Below are positions 1 through 9,839 of a stretch of DNA of 64,000 nucleotides, one piece after another. The DNA is from Prinia subflava. Taxonomy: Eukaryota; Chordata; Aves; Passeriformes; Cisticolidae. Under the pieces are notes generated by a model that searched no databases, was not told where the DNA came from, and saw only the letters and a list, made by a program, of their open reading frames with translations. The stretch covers positions 10,615,162 through 10,679,161 of the forward strand of contig NC_086283.1 of the NCBI RefSeq assembly GCF_021018805.1, given 5' to 3'. Every line of letters starts with the position of its first letter. The first letter of the stretch is position 1. Position numbers and translations under genes: made by a program.

Positions 1-1229
1 AGGTATTTGTGATAAGTCTAATAACATTGGGCTTTTTCTTTAGACAAGCTAGCTTATACTTAGTGGAGTTATTTGTATTATTATTTATTCTGTCTGACAC
101 CAGCTTTGAGAACGTGAAAAGGCTAAAACAGAGACCTGAATTATTCATGACCATTTCTTAAAAAACTTTATGGAGTATAATATACAATGGTGCTGAACTA
201 TTAATCAGTATTTTCATTTGAACTCCAGGTGTGATTTCAGCACCTCATTTTCTCTTTCTAGAACTGGAATATTTTTGTACAGACTAAATTAAGTTTTTTG
301 GTTTTTTTTGGAAAGAATTCTATGATGTAAGGTTGAAGATAAAATACATGCATAATCCTGTTGCCAGGAGAAGAAAGTAAAAGCCTTGTTTCCTCATTGC
401 TTCATGCTGTTTACACTGCATGAGCCTAAATCCTGTTCTAACACCATGATTAAAGACATTTTTGAAAAAGAATCCACATTCTATGTGTCAGTTATTTACT
501 ATGGGTTTCCTTCTTTCAGCATTTTGGAGCAGTTAAACATGTATTTTCAGCTTTAGCAGTGTTACAATTGACATTCCACTTCAGTATCTTTTAGAGACGA
601 TTCCATATGTCACCGTGTTTAAGTAAAACACTCTTAAATGTGAGGCAAACTGATTACAGCTGGAAAGCCTGATCATGCCACTAGTTTTTCCCCTGGAATG
701 CTCTCCCAAATGAAACTGGAACTACCTTTACTGGTGAAGAAAGACTCCCTTTCCCATTTTAAGAAGGTGTTGTGGTATTAAAAGAAATACCTAAGGTGTC
801 GTTCACTCCTCTACTGGACAAACTTTTTCCTCTTCTTAATCATATTTACTATAAAGGGAGTTTAATTGTTATCATAACATTTTTTTTCTCTAGCTTTTTT
901 TAACAAGTTGTTTTCTAGGGGGCACATGTTTACTGTATTTAAACCATAAGTATGTATTTTCTCCATAGTTTTGAATAGAAACTAATTTTGTACAGTATGT
1001 TCTTGTGTTAAAAGAATATTCTTTTATAAACAGTATTTCTCTTACTGAACTTCTGTGAAAAAAATTTTCTGTAGGAAAATATTAATTCCATGTTGCTGCA
1101 TGTGAATTTCTGCTTTCATTTTGTGGCACTCAAAACAGAATTTAAAGGCAAAATTATTTTGCCTTTCATAACAGAGACCATTCCCTTTAGGAAGGTATGA
1201 CATTGTCCTACATTTAAATTTCATGCAAG
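1..1229 (+). other. Possible tail of an mRNA 3' UTR (uncertain)
   Basis: This AT-rich stretch has no open frame of note and no repeat I recognise. It reads like vertebrate 3' UTR sequence: long U-rich runs, scattered AU-rich words, and it leads into a canonical AATAAA followed by an A-run. This is an impression from texture plus the downstream signal, not proof. No upstream coding exon is visible because the window begins here. It could equally be ordinary intron or intergenic DNA. Confidence 0.22.
1144..1166. repeat. Short perfect inverted repeat (11-bp arms)
   Basis: The arms 1144-1154 and 1156-1166 are exact reverse complements with a single central base (arm AAAGGCAAAAT). It would form a near-perfect palindrome in DNA or a tight hairpin in RNA. 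It lies about 65 bp before the AATAAA at 1230, so it could be a structural element of a 3' UTR if one exists here. Chance is possible in AT-rich DNA. Confidence 0.8.
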
Positions 1230-1267
1230 AATAAAGATTGATTATTTTGTTTACATTAAAAAAAAAA
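1230..1267 (+). other. Polyadenylation-signal-like AATAAA plus A-run
   Basis: AATAAA lies at 1230-1235, and a run of ten A residues occupies 1258-1267, 22 nt after the hexamer, which is the normal spacing for cleavage. The intervening sequence is T/G-rich. This is the best mRNA 3'-end-like arrangement I found on the plus strand. AATAAA is frequent by chance in AT-rich DNA, so transcript data are needed to call it a gene end. Confidence 0.3.
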
Positions 1268-4200
1268 TCATATGGTCATCTTCTTTGGCTAAAAACTAGA
1301 AACCTTTTTGTTGAATAGGCTTTAAAATAAAATAGATGCCATATATTTAGTGAAAAATGCCATTAGTGAGGTTGTCATAAGTAATACACTTGAATGAAAA
1401 AAACAGTATTTGGAGTTTGATGTATAACAGATGAATTGGACACCAAACAAAGACACGCTTTCTACTTGCAGAAGAGATGATTAATTCCTCTTGCTACATG
1501 GAAGGGAGCATTAATAGCTTCTGGTGAGAAGTGCAGTATCTTGTTGCTGTAGCTGTTTTCTACAAACTTTATTTCATGTCTATGTTATGTGCAATAAAAA
1601 GGTGGCAGAAACTTGTTACTATAACTTAAGGAAAATACTAAAATTTATTCATCCTTTCAGATTTTGAGAAATAGCATCCTGTGTTAGCGTGTTCTATGTA
1701 TTTATGATCTCTGATGAACCAGCAGTGAAGATGACACTCAGCATCCATCTGGAATATTTGCATGTATTTACCCTGTTTGCAAAAGCCATTAAAGTGATCT
1801 GAGAGGCTCTGATTTAAGATGATGCAGGTAACCTCAATATGGCCCAGTTGTATGTGTAGTTGGCGATATAATCTTTAATTATGTGATGACACTATGTCTT
1901 CCAGAGAATCTTGCCTTAGGGTTTACAGAACAGATAGTGTTCATTCAGTGAAGTGCTTTTGCTTTATTTCCTTTTTATCTTCCTTTATCTGTGTGAACTT
2001 CGTGCTATATATGGTACATGCTCTTTACAGTGTTCTAAAATGCAGGTGATTAATTTCCTTTCTAGTATTCCTCTGTTGCTTGTTGTAGAGGTATTTTAAC
2101 CTCCTTTACAAGCATGAAATGTTCCATCTTTCAATGACTCCTAGTCATGTTAACTTTCATTGCTTCTGTGCTCTGCTCTTTTTTTGGTAACTAGCATCAG
2201 ATCTTCCTATTCTTACACCCACTCTTTGTGCATCTCTCATTCTCTGTTCCATCATTAAAAACTACTTTTTTATCCCTCTAACAGCCAGCTTTCCTGATAA
2301 TAGTTGGAAATTACATGAATAATTTTAATTCTACTGTTTAATTTTAAATATCTGAAAAGGGGTATAGTCTCTTGAAATTTTATAATGATTAAAACCACTG
2401 ACTTTGGTACAACTCTGTTACGATGTGTTAATATTGCTGGAAAGAATGGCAGTGTTTTACTGTGTTTGACATGAACACTTCTATATTTAGAATGGCAATT
2501 CATAGTTAGGGAATAGTGGAATGATAAATACATTTCAGTGACTTCATAATTGCATGTACCAATGCATATTTACCTTTTAGTGTTTAAGAAACTGAAGAAT
2601 TACATATTATGTATGGCTGTCTGTATTTGACAAACACTCATTTTAAACAATGCTGCTTTGCAGATCATTCATAATAGCTGCTTCATCTTTTTTCCAATGG
2701 GTTATCTTTTAGAATTTCAACAGGTAATGGAGTGACTTGTTAAGACAGCTATTTATTGGAAGTGGAGGCATGTGAACTAGCACTTATAAATGCTACAGCA
2801 TGTTAGTTCTTTATGAGAATTAGTACTTGGCAATTACTGATGCTGATCTGTGCAGTGTGAAATTGTTATATTGTGGGAAAATATACACGATGGCATAAAA
2901 TTACACATTAATAAAAATATCTCTAAGATATGAGGAAGCAACCTGATGTTAAGAGTTTTAAACTTGTGCTCTGTTATGTGCCTACATATATCCTGGTAGA
3001 GAGACAGAAACTTCTCTGAAACTCCAGGGAAGAAAATAGGGGGTTCTGCTCAGAGCAATAGGAAGAGGTACAACACTGCAATTCAGTTATAATCCTCTGC
3101 TGGGTGGCTTGATTAAACATTAGAAAAATTGTGGAAGGAAATAATTTTCTTAAGTGGGACCTTTCAGAATTAGTGTTACTTCAAAACCAATTCATTTTCA
3201 TGCCTGATGTTTATAGTTTAGATGCAGATCAACAAATTTGACCCTTTTAAAAAGATTGCTGTAATTTAGCATCATTAACTATTTTCAGCATGATATTAAT
3301 TAGAATATTCAAGTTAGTTGAGCTTTCTGGAGATTAAATTAATTTAATGGAGACAGTATTGATACAAGGTAATACTTGCAGAATATTATTTGATGTTATT
3401 TCCCAAGTAAGATTGGGGTTTTTGTATAGAGAAATCTTAATAGAAGTAGTTTTTGATATCCACAGCTATGTTGTAATTTGTGTCAAAAAATGGAATATCA
3501 GAGGTTGAGAAAAACTTGGGTTATTTAATGCTAACGTAGTGAATTTTTGTCACTTTTAAGCTTTTGGTCTGGTTTGAGAGGCAGGGAGGTTTTGACCAAT
3601 TTGTCTTTAAGCATTATGTCTTTTAGTACTTACCAGCTGCTGGAGTGACCCTGTGAAGACCACAAACATAACTTTTGTTGTTCTTGGGCAGGGCAGATAG
3701 CTGAAAGAAAGTACACTTCTAGGTCTAAAGGCATATTAGTATTGCAATGGTTTCACTTCCATTAATATGGCAAAAACATGGGAAAGTTTCAAGAGAGTAA
3801 AGTTTGACAGTTTAAGCTGTGTTTTTTAAGGTCCTGAGAAACTGCTCAGGTGTTTAGAACTTGGAATTCATACAGGCAATCTAAATACTTCATCCAATCC
3901 TTATTGACTCAGTAGGAAGAATTTAATTACTTAATGGAATTTAGACTACTTTGCCTTTATTTGGTAATAATGTGTGTCCTAACCACAAAAGAACAAATCT
4001 CTTGAATATTCTAACAGTGTAAAACTTCCAAAGTGCATTTGTAAGCATATGGTTTATAGAGACTAGGATACTACCTGGAAAAAAATTACGAATACTCTGT
4101 CTCATTCAATGAGAAATATAGATTGAATAAGAGAAAGCTCTGGGGGAATCCCTTGTTTTCAGTTTTGGAAAATGCATTGAATAAAGACACTTTGAACTTC

Positions 4201-6318
4201 AGCTTTTACCTATTCAGTGTGTAAAATAAATGTAAGGGGATAAGGATGTTAACTTATTGCTTGTGTGTGTTGTGTGCAGTGAAGCATCCAGGAGCTAGAA
4301 GTGCTGGGACTTTTAAACATAAAACTCCTGTCACTTTCAGGTTCTCTGTTTTGTTGTATCAGGCAGCAAACGAAAAACAACAAAAAAGTAGACTGTGATA
4401 CAGGCTGCTCCATCCACATATAAGTTTTATGTTCATGGCTGCTGTGCAGGTTCACTTCATCCTGGGCACAGTGAATCTCCTTTTAGCTAGTACCAGTGGA
4501 TGAGGTGTGAATCTATAGTAGTCCTCACAATTAAAGTGGTTTTTGGATCAGGATTTTGTTTTAGTATATTTCCTAATACTTAAGGACAATTAATTTGATA
4601 GTACTTTAGACCTTCAAAAACACTTTTACAGTCAGCAGAGTTCCGACAGATCTTTTGAAGTAAGGTTAATGTAGTTTCCTGTCTACATTTGCCTTTGTAC
4701 CCTTTTCAGCAATGCTTCAGCTCTATGTGGCAATGACATTGTCTTGAGCTGACTTACATTTCCTAGTATAGAAAATATTAAAGGCTCAGAGAGTATTGTA
4801 AAATCCATTAATACCAAAACTGACATCTGGTAGGTCTTACAGCAAAATTTCAAATTCCAGTTCTGTTCTGTCATTTTGGGAACTATTAGGTTGGAGAGAA
4901 AACTTTAAAAAGTTATAGGACAATGAAATGCTACTGATGTACAAAAAAACCAAAAAGAAATTTACATAACCATAGAGTGGAACATGATTTTTACAGAAGG
5001 TAGTATTTACACATGAGGGAAAAGTAATTTTCCAAGTACAGTGTGATAATTAACATTTTGAGAGATGTTCTTTTTAAAATTATTGCCTCTTGTTAAATCT
5101 GCAGATGTAAAAAATAGGTGCATTAGTTGCCAGAATAAAGACTTCCATGCCTTAAAAGTAAAAATAACACATTAAAATCTGCTGATATGTTTTTTTTTAC
5201 CCCTGAATCTCAGCATTATGTTTTTCTAGCTTTGGAAATCGTCATTCCATCTTTACCTTCATCACTTTCTTTTTTCGTGTAATTGCTCCGTATTTCCTGT
5301 TACAAGCATTTCAGGAAACACTATCTAGTTGACTACACAACTTCCTGCTATAATACTCTATGGACTGCTTGACCTATAAACTCAGAATTTGTTAGTACTG
5401 ATAAAGTGAATTGTTATTCTCAAAATTGTCAGTTATATTCTGATATGATCCATTAGCACTATAAGATGAATTAATTGTTTCCATTTCAGTATCTTTCATC
5501 TTAACTGTTGAAAGAAGCATATTGTGACTATAAGTAAATTTGGATTTGTGTGACTGCAGTTTTTTATATAATTTGAATTCTTTTTAACTTAGTGCTTGGC
5601 TGAAATTTTGCATTCTTAGTCTCTAGCCACAGCTGAAAGAAGGTTTTCAAGAAATTTGATAGAAGCTGTCATGGTTCGTTCTGCAGTTTGGGTTTTTTGT
5701 GGATTTTTTGTTGCTGTTCTTTTGGTTTGCTTGATTGGTTTTTGTAGCTTTTGTTTTGGTTTTTTTTCCTTATACCACAGCATGACTTTTTAATTATTAC
5801 TAAGTCCAAGACTTAGTAGTCAGGAGTAACTTCTTTGGCAGCAACTTTCAACTTTCAAACAATACAATAGAAAAGGTTTGATTGAAATAAATAATTTCAA
5901 TAAGAAATCTCACAAATGATTGCAGCTTCCCAGCTCTTACCTGAACTCTGAGTTATATATAAATAATATCCTCTGTTGTATTCTGATTTCTGTAATCCCC
6001 ATTATTTACCCCATCTAGTTTTTCAAATATATACTTCTGTCTTACTCAGATTGTCAGCTGATTTTTATCCAGCAGGTAAACTCCTGAGGAGATTTTATGT
6101 CCCTGTATTTCTGGTAATTGATTCTCATATTGGATATTTGTGGCAAGGTTTTGATACCAGGGTGGGAAGACTGCAAGTGTGTCCTCTGTAGGACTAGGCA
6201 GGGACTGTCCCCTGCTTGACACAGCCTCTTTGGGTCCACATATGGACCACCACACACAGAGCTGAACCCACCAGCCAAGTTGGTACCTCTGTGAAGGGTA
6301 GGTACCTTTAGGAAAAAG

Positions 6319-6321
<3 letters not shown>
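1268..6321. other. Unique AT-rich DNA, no gene seen
   Basis: I see no coding exon, RNA gene or recognisable transposable element here. It contains scattered T-rich tracts, a T/G-rich patch around 5685-5775 and a further AATAAAA at about 1592. The open frames on either strand are short and have no family signature. Roughly 6190-6320 has somewhat higher GC and might be a worn extension of the LTR fragment that follows, but I could not match it. Confidence 0.6.

Positions 6322-6359
<38 letters not shown>
6322..6359 (+). repeat. Poly(A) homopolymer, 38 nt
   Basis: An uninterrupted run of 38 A residues, directly before an ERVL-like LTR fragment. Read on the minus strand it produces poly-phenylalanine in several open frames, which are artefacts. 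CR1, the dominant bird retroposon, does not end in poly(A), so this is not explained by CR1. A run of this length is prone to slippage, and its exact length in the assembly may be unreliable. Confidence 0.95.
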
Positions 6360-6360
<1 letters not shown>

Positions 6361-6363
<3 letters not shown>

Positions 6364-6545
6364 GACAAAGGAGGAGGAAATGAAAAGAGTGAGAAATAGC
6401 AGAGAAGGAAGAGGTACTCCAGGCATTAGGGCAGGCATGTTTTTCCCTGAAGCATGTGGAGAATCCATGCCTGATCAGGTACTCCAGAAGGAATGCAGCC
6501 AATGCAGAATCCATGCTGGAGCAGGACTTCTCCTGTCCCTTTAAA
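6361..6545 (+). mobile_element. Fragment of avian ERVL-type LTR
   Basis: The segment has the feature that marks the middle of one widespread avian ERVL LTR family: a series of related phrases of the type 'GCAGCC..TGG.GA.(T/C)CCATGCTGGAGCAGG'. Copies are visible at about 6450-6480 and 6492-6525, preceded by GGTACTCCAGGCATTAGGGCAGG. Orientation is plus by comparison with my memory of that family. Neither LTR terminus is visible, so this is an internal fragment, and divergence is high (old insertion). A repeat-library alignment would settle family and limits. Confidence 0.55.
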
Positions 6546-6963
6546 CAAAAATAAAGATTCAGCTTATGAAAATCTGTGGTTTTATTGGTTTAGTTTAAAA
6601 TTATGTATATAAAGAATGCTGAACCAGAAAATTGAGGTGTTGGAAAGAATGGTGCTCTTCAATTTAGTTTTATGCTGTTTCCTGCCCAGGAGTCTTTTTT
6701 CCATGCAGAACCTCAGTGGGACTTTGCCTGTGTTCCCTGTAAATAGTTACTGACAAATAGACTGAAGCTCAGGATATTGTAGGTAAAAAAAGCCAAAAAT
6801 GATCACTATGTTGTCTTGCTTAGAATACAGCTGTACTCTACTCTGTTAGGGTTCCTGCTTCTTCTTCAGTCAAGTAAGGATGAAAAGGCTTTCCAGCATA
6901 AGGGAAGTTATTAAGAATGATTTTAATATCCATGTACAGCGTTCCATATTTTTATATCCATGT

Positions 6964-7011
6964 CATATTTTATATGACATATAAAATATGTCATATGTCA
7001 TATTTTATATG
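6964..7011. repeat. AT-rich palindromic repeat, 13-bp unit in three copies
   Basis: The 13-mer CATATTTTATATG occurs at 6964-6976, its exact reverse complement at 6978-6990, and the forward form again at 6999-7011. The first two form a perfect 13-bp inverted repeat around one base. Such a tract could extrude a cruciform and is a likely site of length change. It lies about 125 bp outside the 3' end of the long LTR at 7140. Confidence 0.9.
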
Positions 7012-7134
7012 TCATTTTTATATTCAAGATGGTATAAATATAAAATTGATTTTTCTGCTAGCCAAAATAAATATATTTAAATTCATGGTTAGAGTAGGTT
7101 AGAGTAGAGTATTTTTATACTTCTGAAATACTCA

Positions 7135-7139
7135 ATGGC
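7135..7139. repeat. Candidate target-site duplication (left copy)
   Basis: ATGGC sits directly outside the TG-starting LTR edge at 7140. It matches the right-hand flank ATGAC (8744-8748) in four of five bases. Five-base duplications are typical of ERVL insertions. With only five bases and one mismatch, this supports the boundaries but does not prove them. Confidence 0.4.
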
Positions 7140-7269
7140 TGTAGAGGTTTCACGTTTGCTGAACTCTGCTTGTTAAATTTAATGTAGTAGTTTAAGTACT
7201 TTCTTATTGTGAAAATAAGATTGGAAGAAAAGGCAAAAGAGGCTCAACCTAAAGATAAAAACAGACAGA

Positions 7270-7275
7270 TTTATT
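7270..7275 (-). other. LTR polyadenylation signal AATAAA
   Basis: AATAAA on the minus strand, about 130 bp before the proposed 3' end of the LTR, where a retroviral R/U5 polyadenylation signal is expected. It marks the orientation of the element as minus. Confidence 0.5.
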
Positions 7276-8004
7276 AACACACATGAAAAGAAAGAGGGAA
7301 AGAAAAAAAATGAAAGCGTTCAATGCACACTCTCCTCCTCAATGGTTTACTTTCTCACATACAACATAAAGAGACAAAATTTGTAATTTTAAGTCAGTTT
7401 CACCATTAAAAATAATCTTTCATCACTTCTTTAAGGAAAGGAGTCTCTCTTAGAAACTTCTATGGAATTTCTCCACTAACAATGTAAAAGTTGTCTTGTG
7501 GGTCTCATCTCTCACAAAGACAGTGCCCAGGATCCTGCCTATGTGAGGTCCTTCCCAACAGCAGCTTTCCCAACACTGCATATGGGCTATATCTGTTTAT
7601 TGGGGGTACTGTTTAAGGATGCCTCTTCTAGTATAAAACAAAGATTCTCTTCTATTTACAAAATCACCTTAATCTCAAAAACTAAAAATCTCCTTTTTCT
7701 TAGGAGCAAAGTGCTTCGTATCACTTTTAACTAGAGCTTTACATCCCCCCCCCCAGCAGCATTCATACGTTACAAGAGAAAAAAAAAGTAGTCCATTATC
7801 CATAGTTTACTAGAGACGTCCAGCCAAATCAGGCCACTCCTCCTTCTTTGTTCCAATATTCTTTTCACTCACTCTTCAACGACTTCAAGTTTCATGCTAT
7901 GTATCCTAATAGTTCAACCACTTTGTCTGTTCTCACCTTCGGGAAAGGGCAGTGCTTTGGGATTTCCATTTGATGGCAGGAGAGAGTTAAAGCTTGCCAA
8001 GGCC

Positions 8005-8500
8005 CGCGGTGCTCATGTGGTGGTCACGCCGGGCAGCTGCAAACATCTCCAAGCCATGTCAGCAGGAGGCAGGTGGATGCCTTCTTTTCCACCCCTCGAG
8101 CTGATCCAAGGTAGCCCAGCTCGGGGCTGCCCTCAGAGTGTGCAAGCTCCTTTTCCCCGCTGCCGGCTGCTACCGGGCCCGGCCATGGCCTGGCTCCTCT
8201 GCCACGGCCTCTCGCACGGGCCGACTCTGCCGAGCCAGAGCCTCCCGTCTGCCCCGCCGCCAACCAGGAAAGAAGGGGCTCAGCCGGCCGGGCCGCTCCC
8301 CGCAGCAGCCGGGAGAGAAGAGGGGCTCGGCCGGGCCAGGCCGGGCCGCTCCCCGCAGCAGCCGGGAGAGAAGAGGGGCTCGGCCGGGCCAGGCCGGGCC
8401 GCTTCCCGCAGCAGCGGCTCCCGGAGACCCGGCCAGGCCCAGCCCGGCCGCCCAAGGCAGAGCGGGCCTAAGCCGGGCCCCGCCGCGGTGCACGATGTTA
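8005..8500 (-). promoter_or_regulatory. CpG-rich block inside the LTR, possible promoter
   Basis: This is the only strongly GC- and CpG-rich stretch in an otherwise AT-rich, CpG-poor window. It is rich in CCGGGCC and GGCTCGGCCGGGCC words that could bind SP/KLF-type factors. In the minus-strand LTR it lies in the 5' half, where U3 promoter elements sit. Retained CpGs suggest either a fairly young insertion or protection from methylation. I see no clear TATA box and cannot place a start site. Confidence 0.35.
8288..8415. repeat. 53-bp GC-rich tandem repeat, about 2.4 copies
   Basis: The block beginning GGGCCGCTCCCCGCAGCAGC recurs at 8290 and 8343, and with one change at 8396, giving a period of 53 bp. 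The first two copies are almost identical. The unit also holds GGGAGAGAAGAGGGGCTCGG. Copy number is likely to vary between LTR copies and between individuals. The open frames here are the same peptide repeated by the tandem unit and are not genes. Confidence 0.92.
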
Positions 8501-8510
8501 GATGGTGGCT

Positions 8511-8609
8511 CACTGAGAGAAAACAGAAGGAGGGGCCCGGCCAAAGCCTCAGTTTTATTATGGAGTTTTATTATTAGAATGCCAAAAGTCGCATTCTGTT
8601 TTCTCAGTG
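8511..8609. repeat. Inverted repeat, 16 paired bases with a 2-nt bulge
   Basis: CACTGAGAGAAAACAGAA at 8511-8528 pairs with TTCTGTTTTCTCAGTG at 8594-8609, leaving a 65-nt loop that contains two TTTTATTAT words. It sits in the 5' part of the minus-strand LTR, just outside its CpG-rich core. It could be a structural element of the viral leader or a later local inversion. Confidence 0.8.
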
Positions 8610-8743
8610 GTCAAACCACATGCCAATAGTCAAGAACTGACCCTTGATAGGTCGTTGTCTTTTCTAAAGAAATCTAAGGTCCTAACAGGGCAATAGTCTC
8701 TGTTCTTCTTTAAGTATAAACTAAACGGTGTTAACCCATAACA

Positions 8744-8748
8744 ATGAC
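8744..8748. repeat. Candidate target-site duplication (right copy)
   Basis: ATGAC directly follows the proposed LTR edge AACCCATAACA ending at 8743. It matches the left flank ATGGC in four of five bases. Confidence 0.4.
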
Positions 8749-9780
8749 CCTTCTTGTCAGGGGGAAAAAAAAATCATTCAAGTTAACGCACTAATGCGAC
8801 TCTGATTTGTATTTCCACCACTGACTGTAATTCTGTTCATAGTTATGTGTGAAACACAAGCAAAATTTGCAGTTTTTCATACTTTACTTGTCTTACAGCA
8901 CAGAATAAAAGAATTTTCTGAACTCCCACAAAGTCTATAGCTGATAGCAAGTCTAATTGTGTGCTTAAATAGCCTTAAATTTGTTTGTCAGATACATGTT
9001 CCTGCTTTGTCTTGGCTCCAGAATAATCTGATGTTAGTATAAGTACTCTCTCATCATAAATGATTCAATAGGGCAGCTTGTACTGGAGTGAGAGTAGCTT
9101 AATGAAAGGGTAAACATGGGAATGACTGACTGATTTTAATCATCAAAATTAATTCTAGTATCTTTTTATAGCAGAGTTATTCAGAACAAAATTAATTATT
9201 GCTTACTATTGTGATTAACTTGTACACAGCAGTTTTTCTGTATTCTTCGTAAAAAAACCCAGTTGTAACATTAACAGATCTTACTAGATAAGGTAAAAAC
9301 TTAGTAAGAACTATTTTTGCTGTTAGTCAAATTCACAACATTTGGTTGAAAGTTATCTTTTCTTAGATAGAAAAGAGTTTTGGCCATGTACTCTGGCAAT
9401 TTATAGAACAGTTGTGATTTAGTTTTGCTCTGAAGGGTCTTTTAAAACTTTAATCCAAGTACATAATTTTAGGAACATCATCTTTTTTTCACTATCTCAG
9501 GTCAATTCCACAGTTGTTTTTCTATCTTTTTTAACCATATGGTATCTTTAAACTTGATTTGCTTGGTCTAAAGCTGTTTGATTCAAAAAAATAGGCTGTG
9601 TTTTAACCATGTAAGACAATTTTTTTCTGAAAAGCAAAAGCCATTGTAACTCAGGTTAATGTAATTTATGTTGCAATTGTATGAAGAAATTCTGAAGATG
9701 TAAAATCCCTGCAGCTGTGCAAGTTGAAAAGAATATACTATGAATTAGGCAATCAATCACCAGTTACAGGTCACAAAAAC

Positions 9781-9839
9781 CTATTAGAGTATTGTATTCT
9801 AATAGAAATATTTCCTATTATTAAAAATACAATACTCTA
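9781..9839. repeat. Nested inverted repeat (14-bp perfect arms)
   Basis: TAGAGTATTGTATT at 9785-9798 is the exact reverse complement of AATACAATACTCTA at 9826-9839, with a 27-nt loop. The left arm is itself flanked by CTATTAG (9781-9787) and CTAATAG (9799-9805), so two alternative hairpins are possible. I cannot assign it to a known transposon. Confidence 0.85.

Larger units (their letters stand above)
7140..8743 (-). mobile_element. Long solo LTR of an ERVL-like avian endogenous retrovirus
   Basis: On the minus strand the element would start TGTTATGGGTTAAC (ending at plus 8743) and finish ...CCTCTACA at plus 7140, giving TG...CA ends and a length of 1604 bp. Flanking bases ATGGC / ATGAC resemble a 5-bp target duplication. 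Near its 3' end the minus strand shows AATAAA (plus 7270-7275), followed about 20 nt later by TTTAGGTTGAGCC and then TTTTGCC. This layout parallels the poly(A)/R-U5 part of other avian ERVL LTRs, where AATAAA precedes a GTTGAG.CTGTTTTGCC-type block. The upstream half is CpG-rich and contains a 53-bp tandem repeat. No gag, pol or env coding sequence is present, so it is a solo LTR left by recombination. Short ORFs across 7894-8629 are by-products of the GC-rich repeat. Boundaries and family are my inference. Confidence 0.6.

Noticed and set aside
6046..6514. Minus-strand open frames containing poly-phenylalanine
   Set aside because: The phenylalanine run is the translated 38-nt poly(A), and the rest is LTR fragment and unique DNA.
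7894..8629. Several overlapping long open frames on both strands
   Set aside because: They lie in the GC-rich 53-bp tandem repeat of the LTR, where stop codons are rare. The peptides are repeated Gly/Ala/Pro/Arg runs, with no family features.
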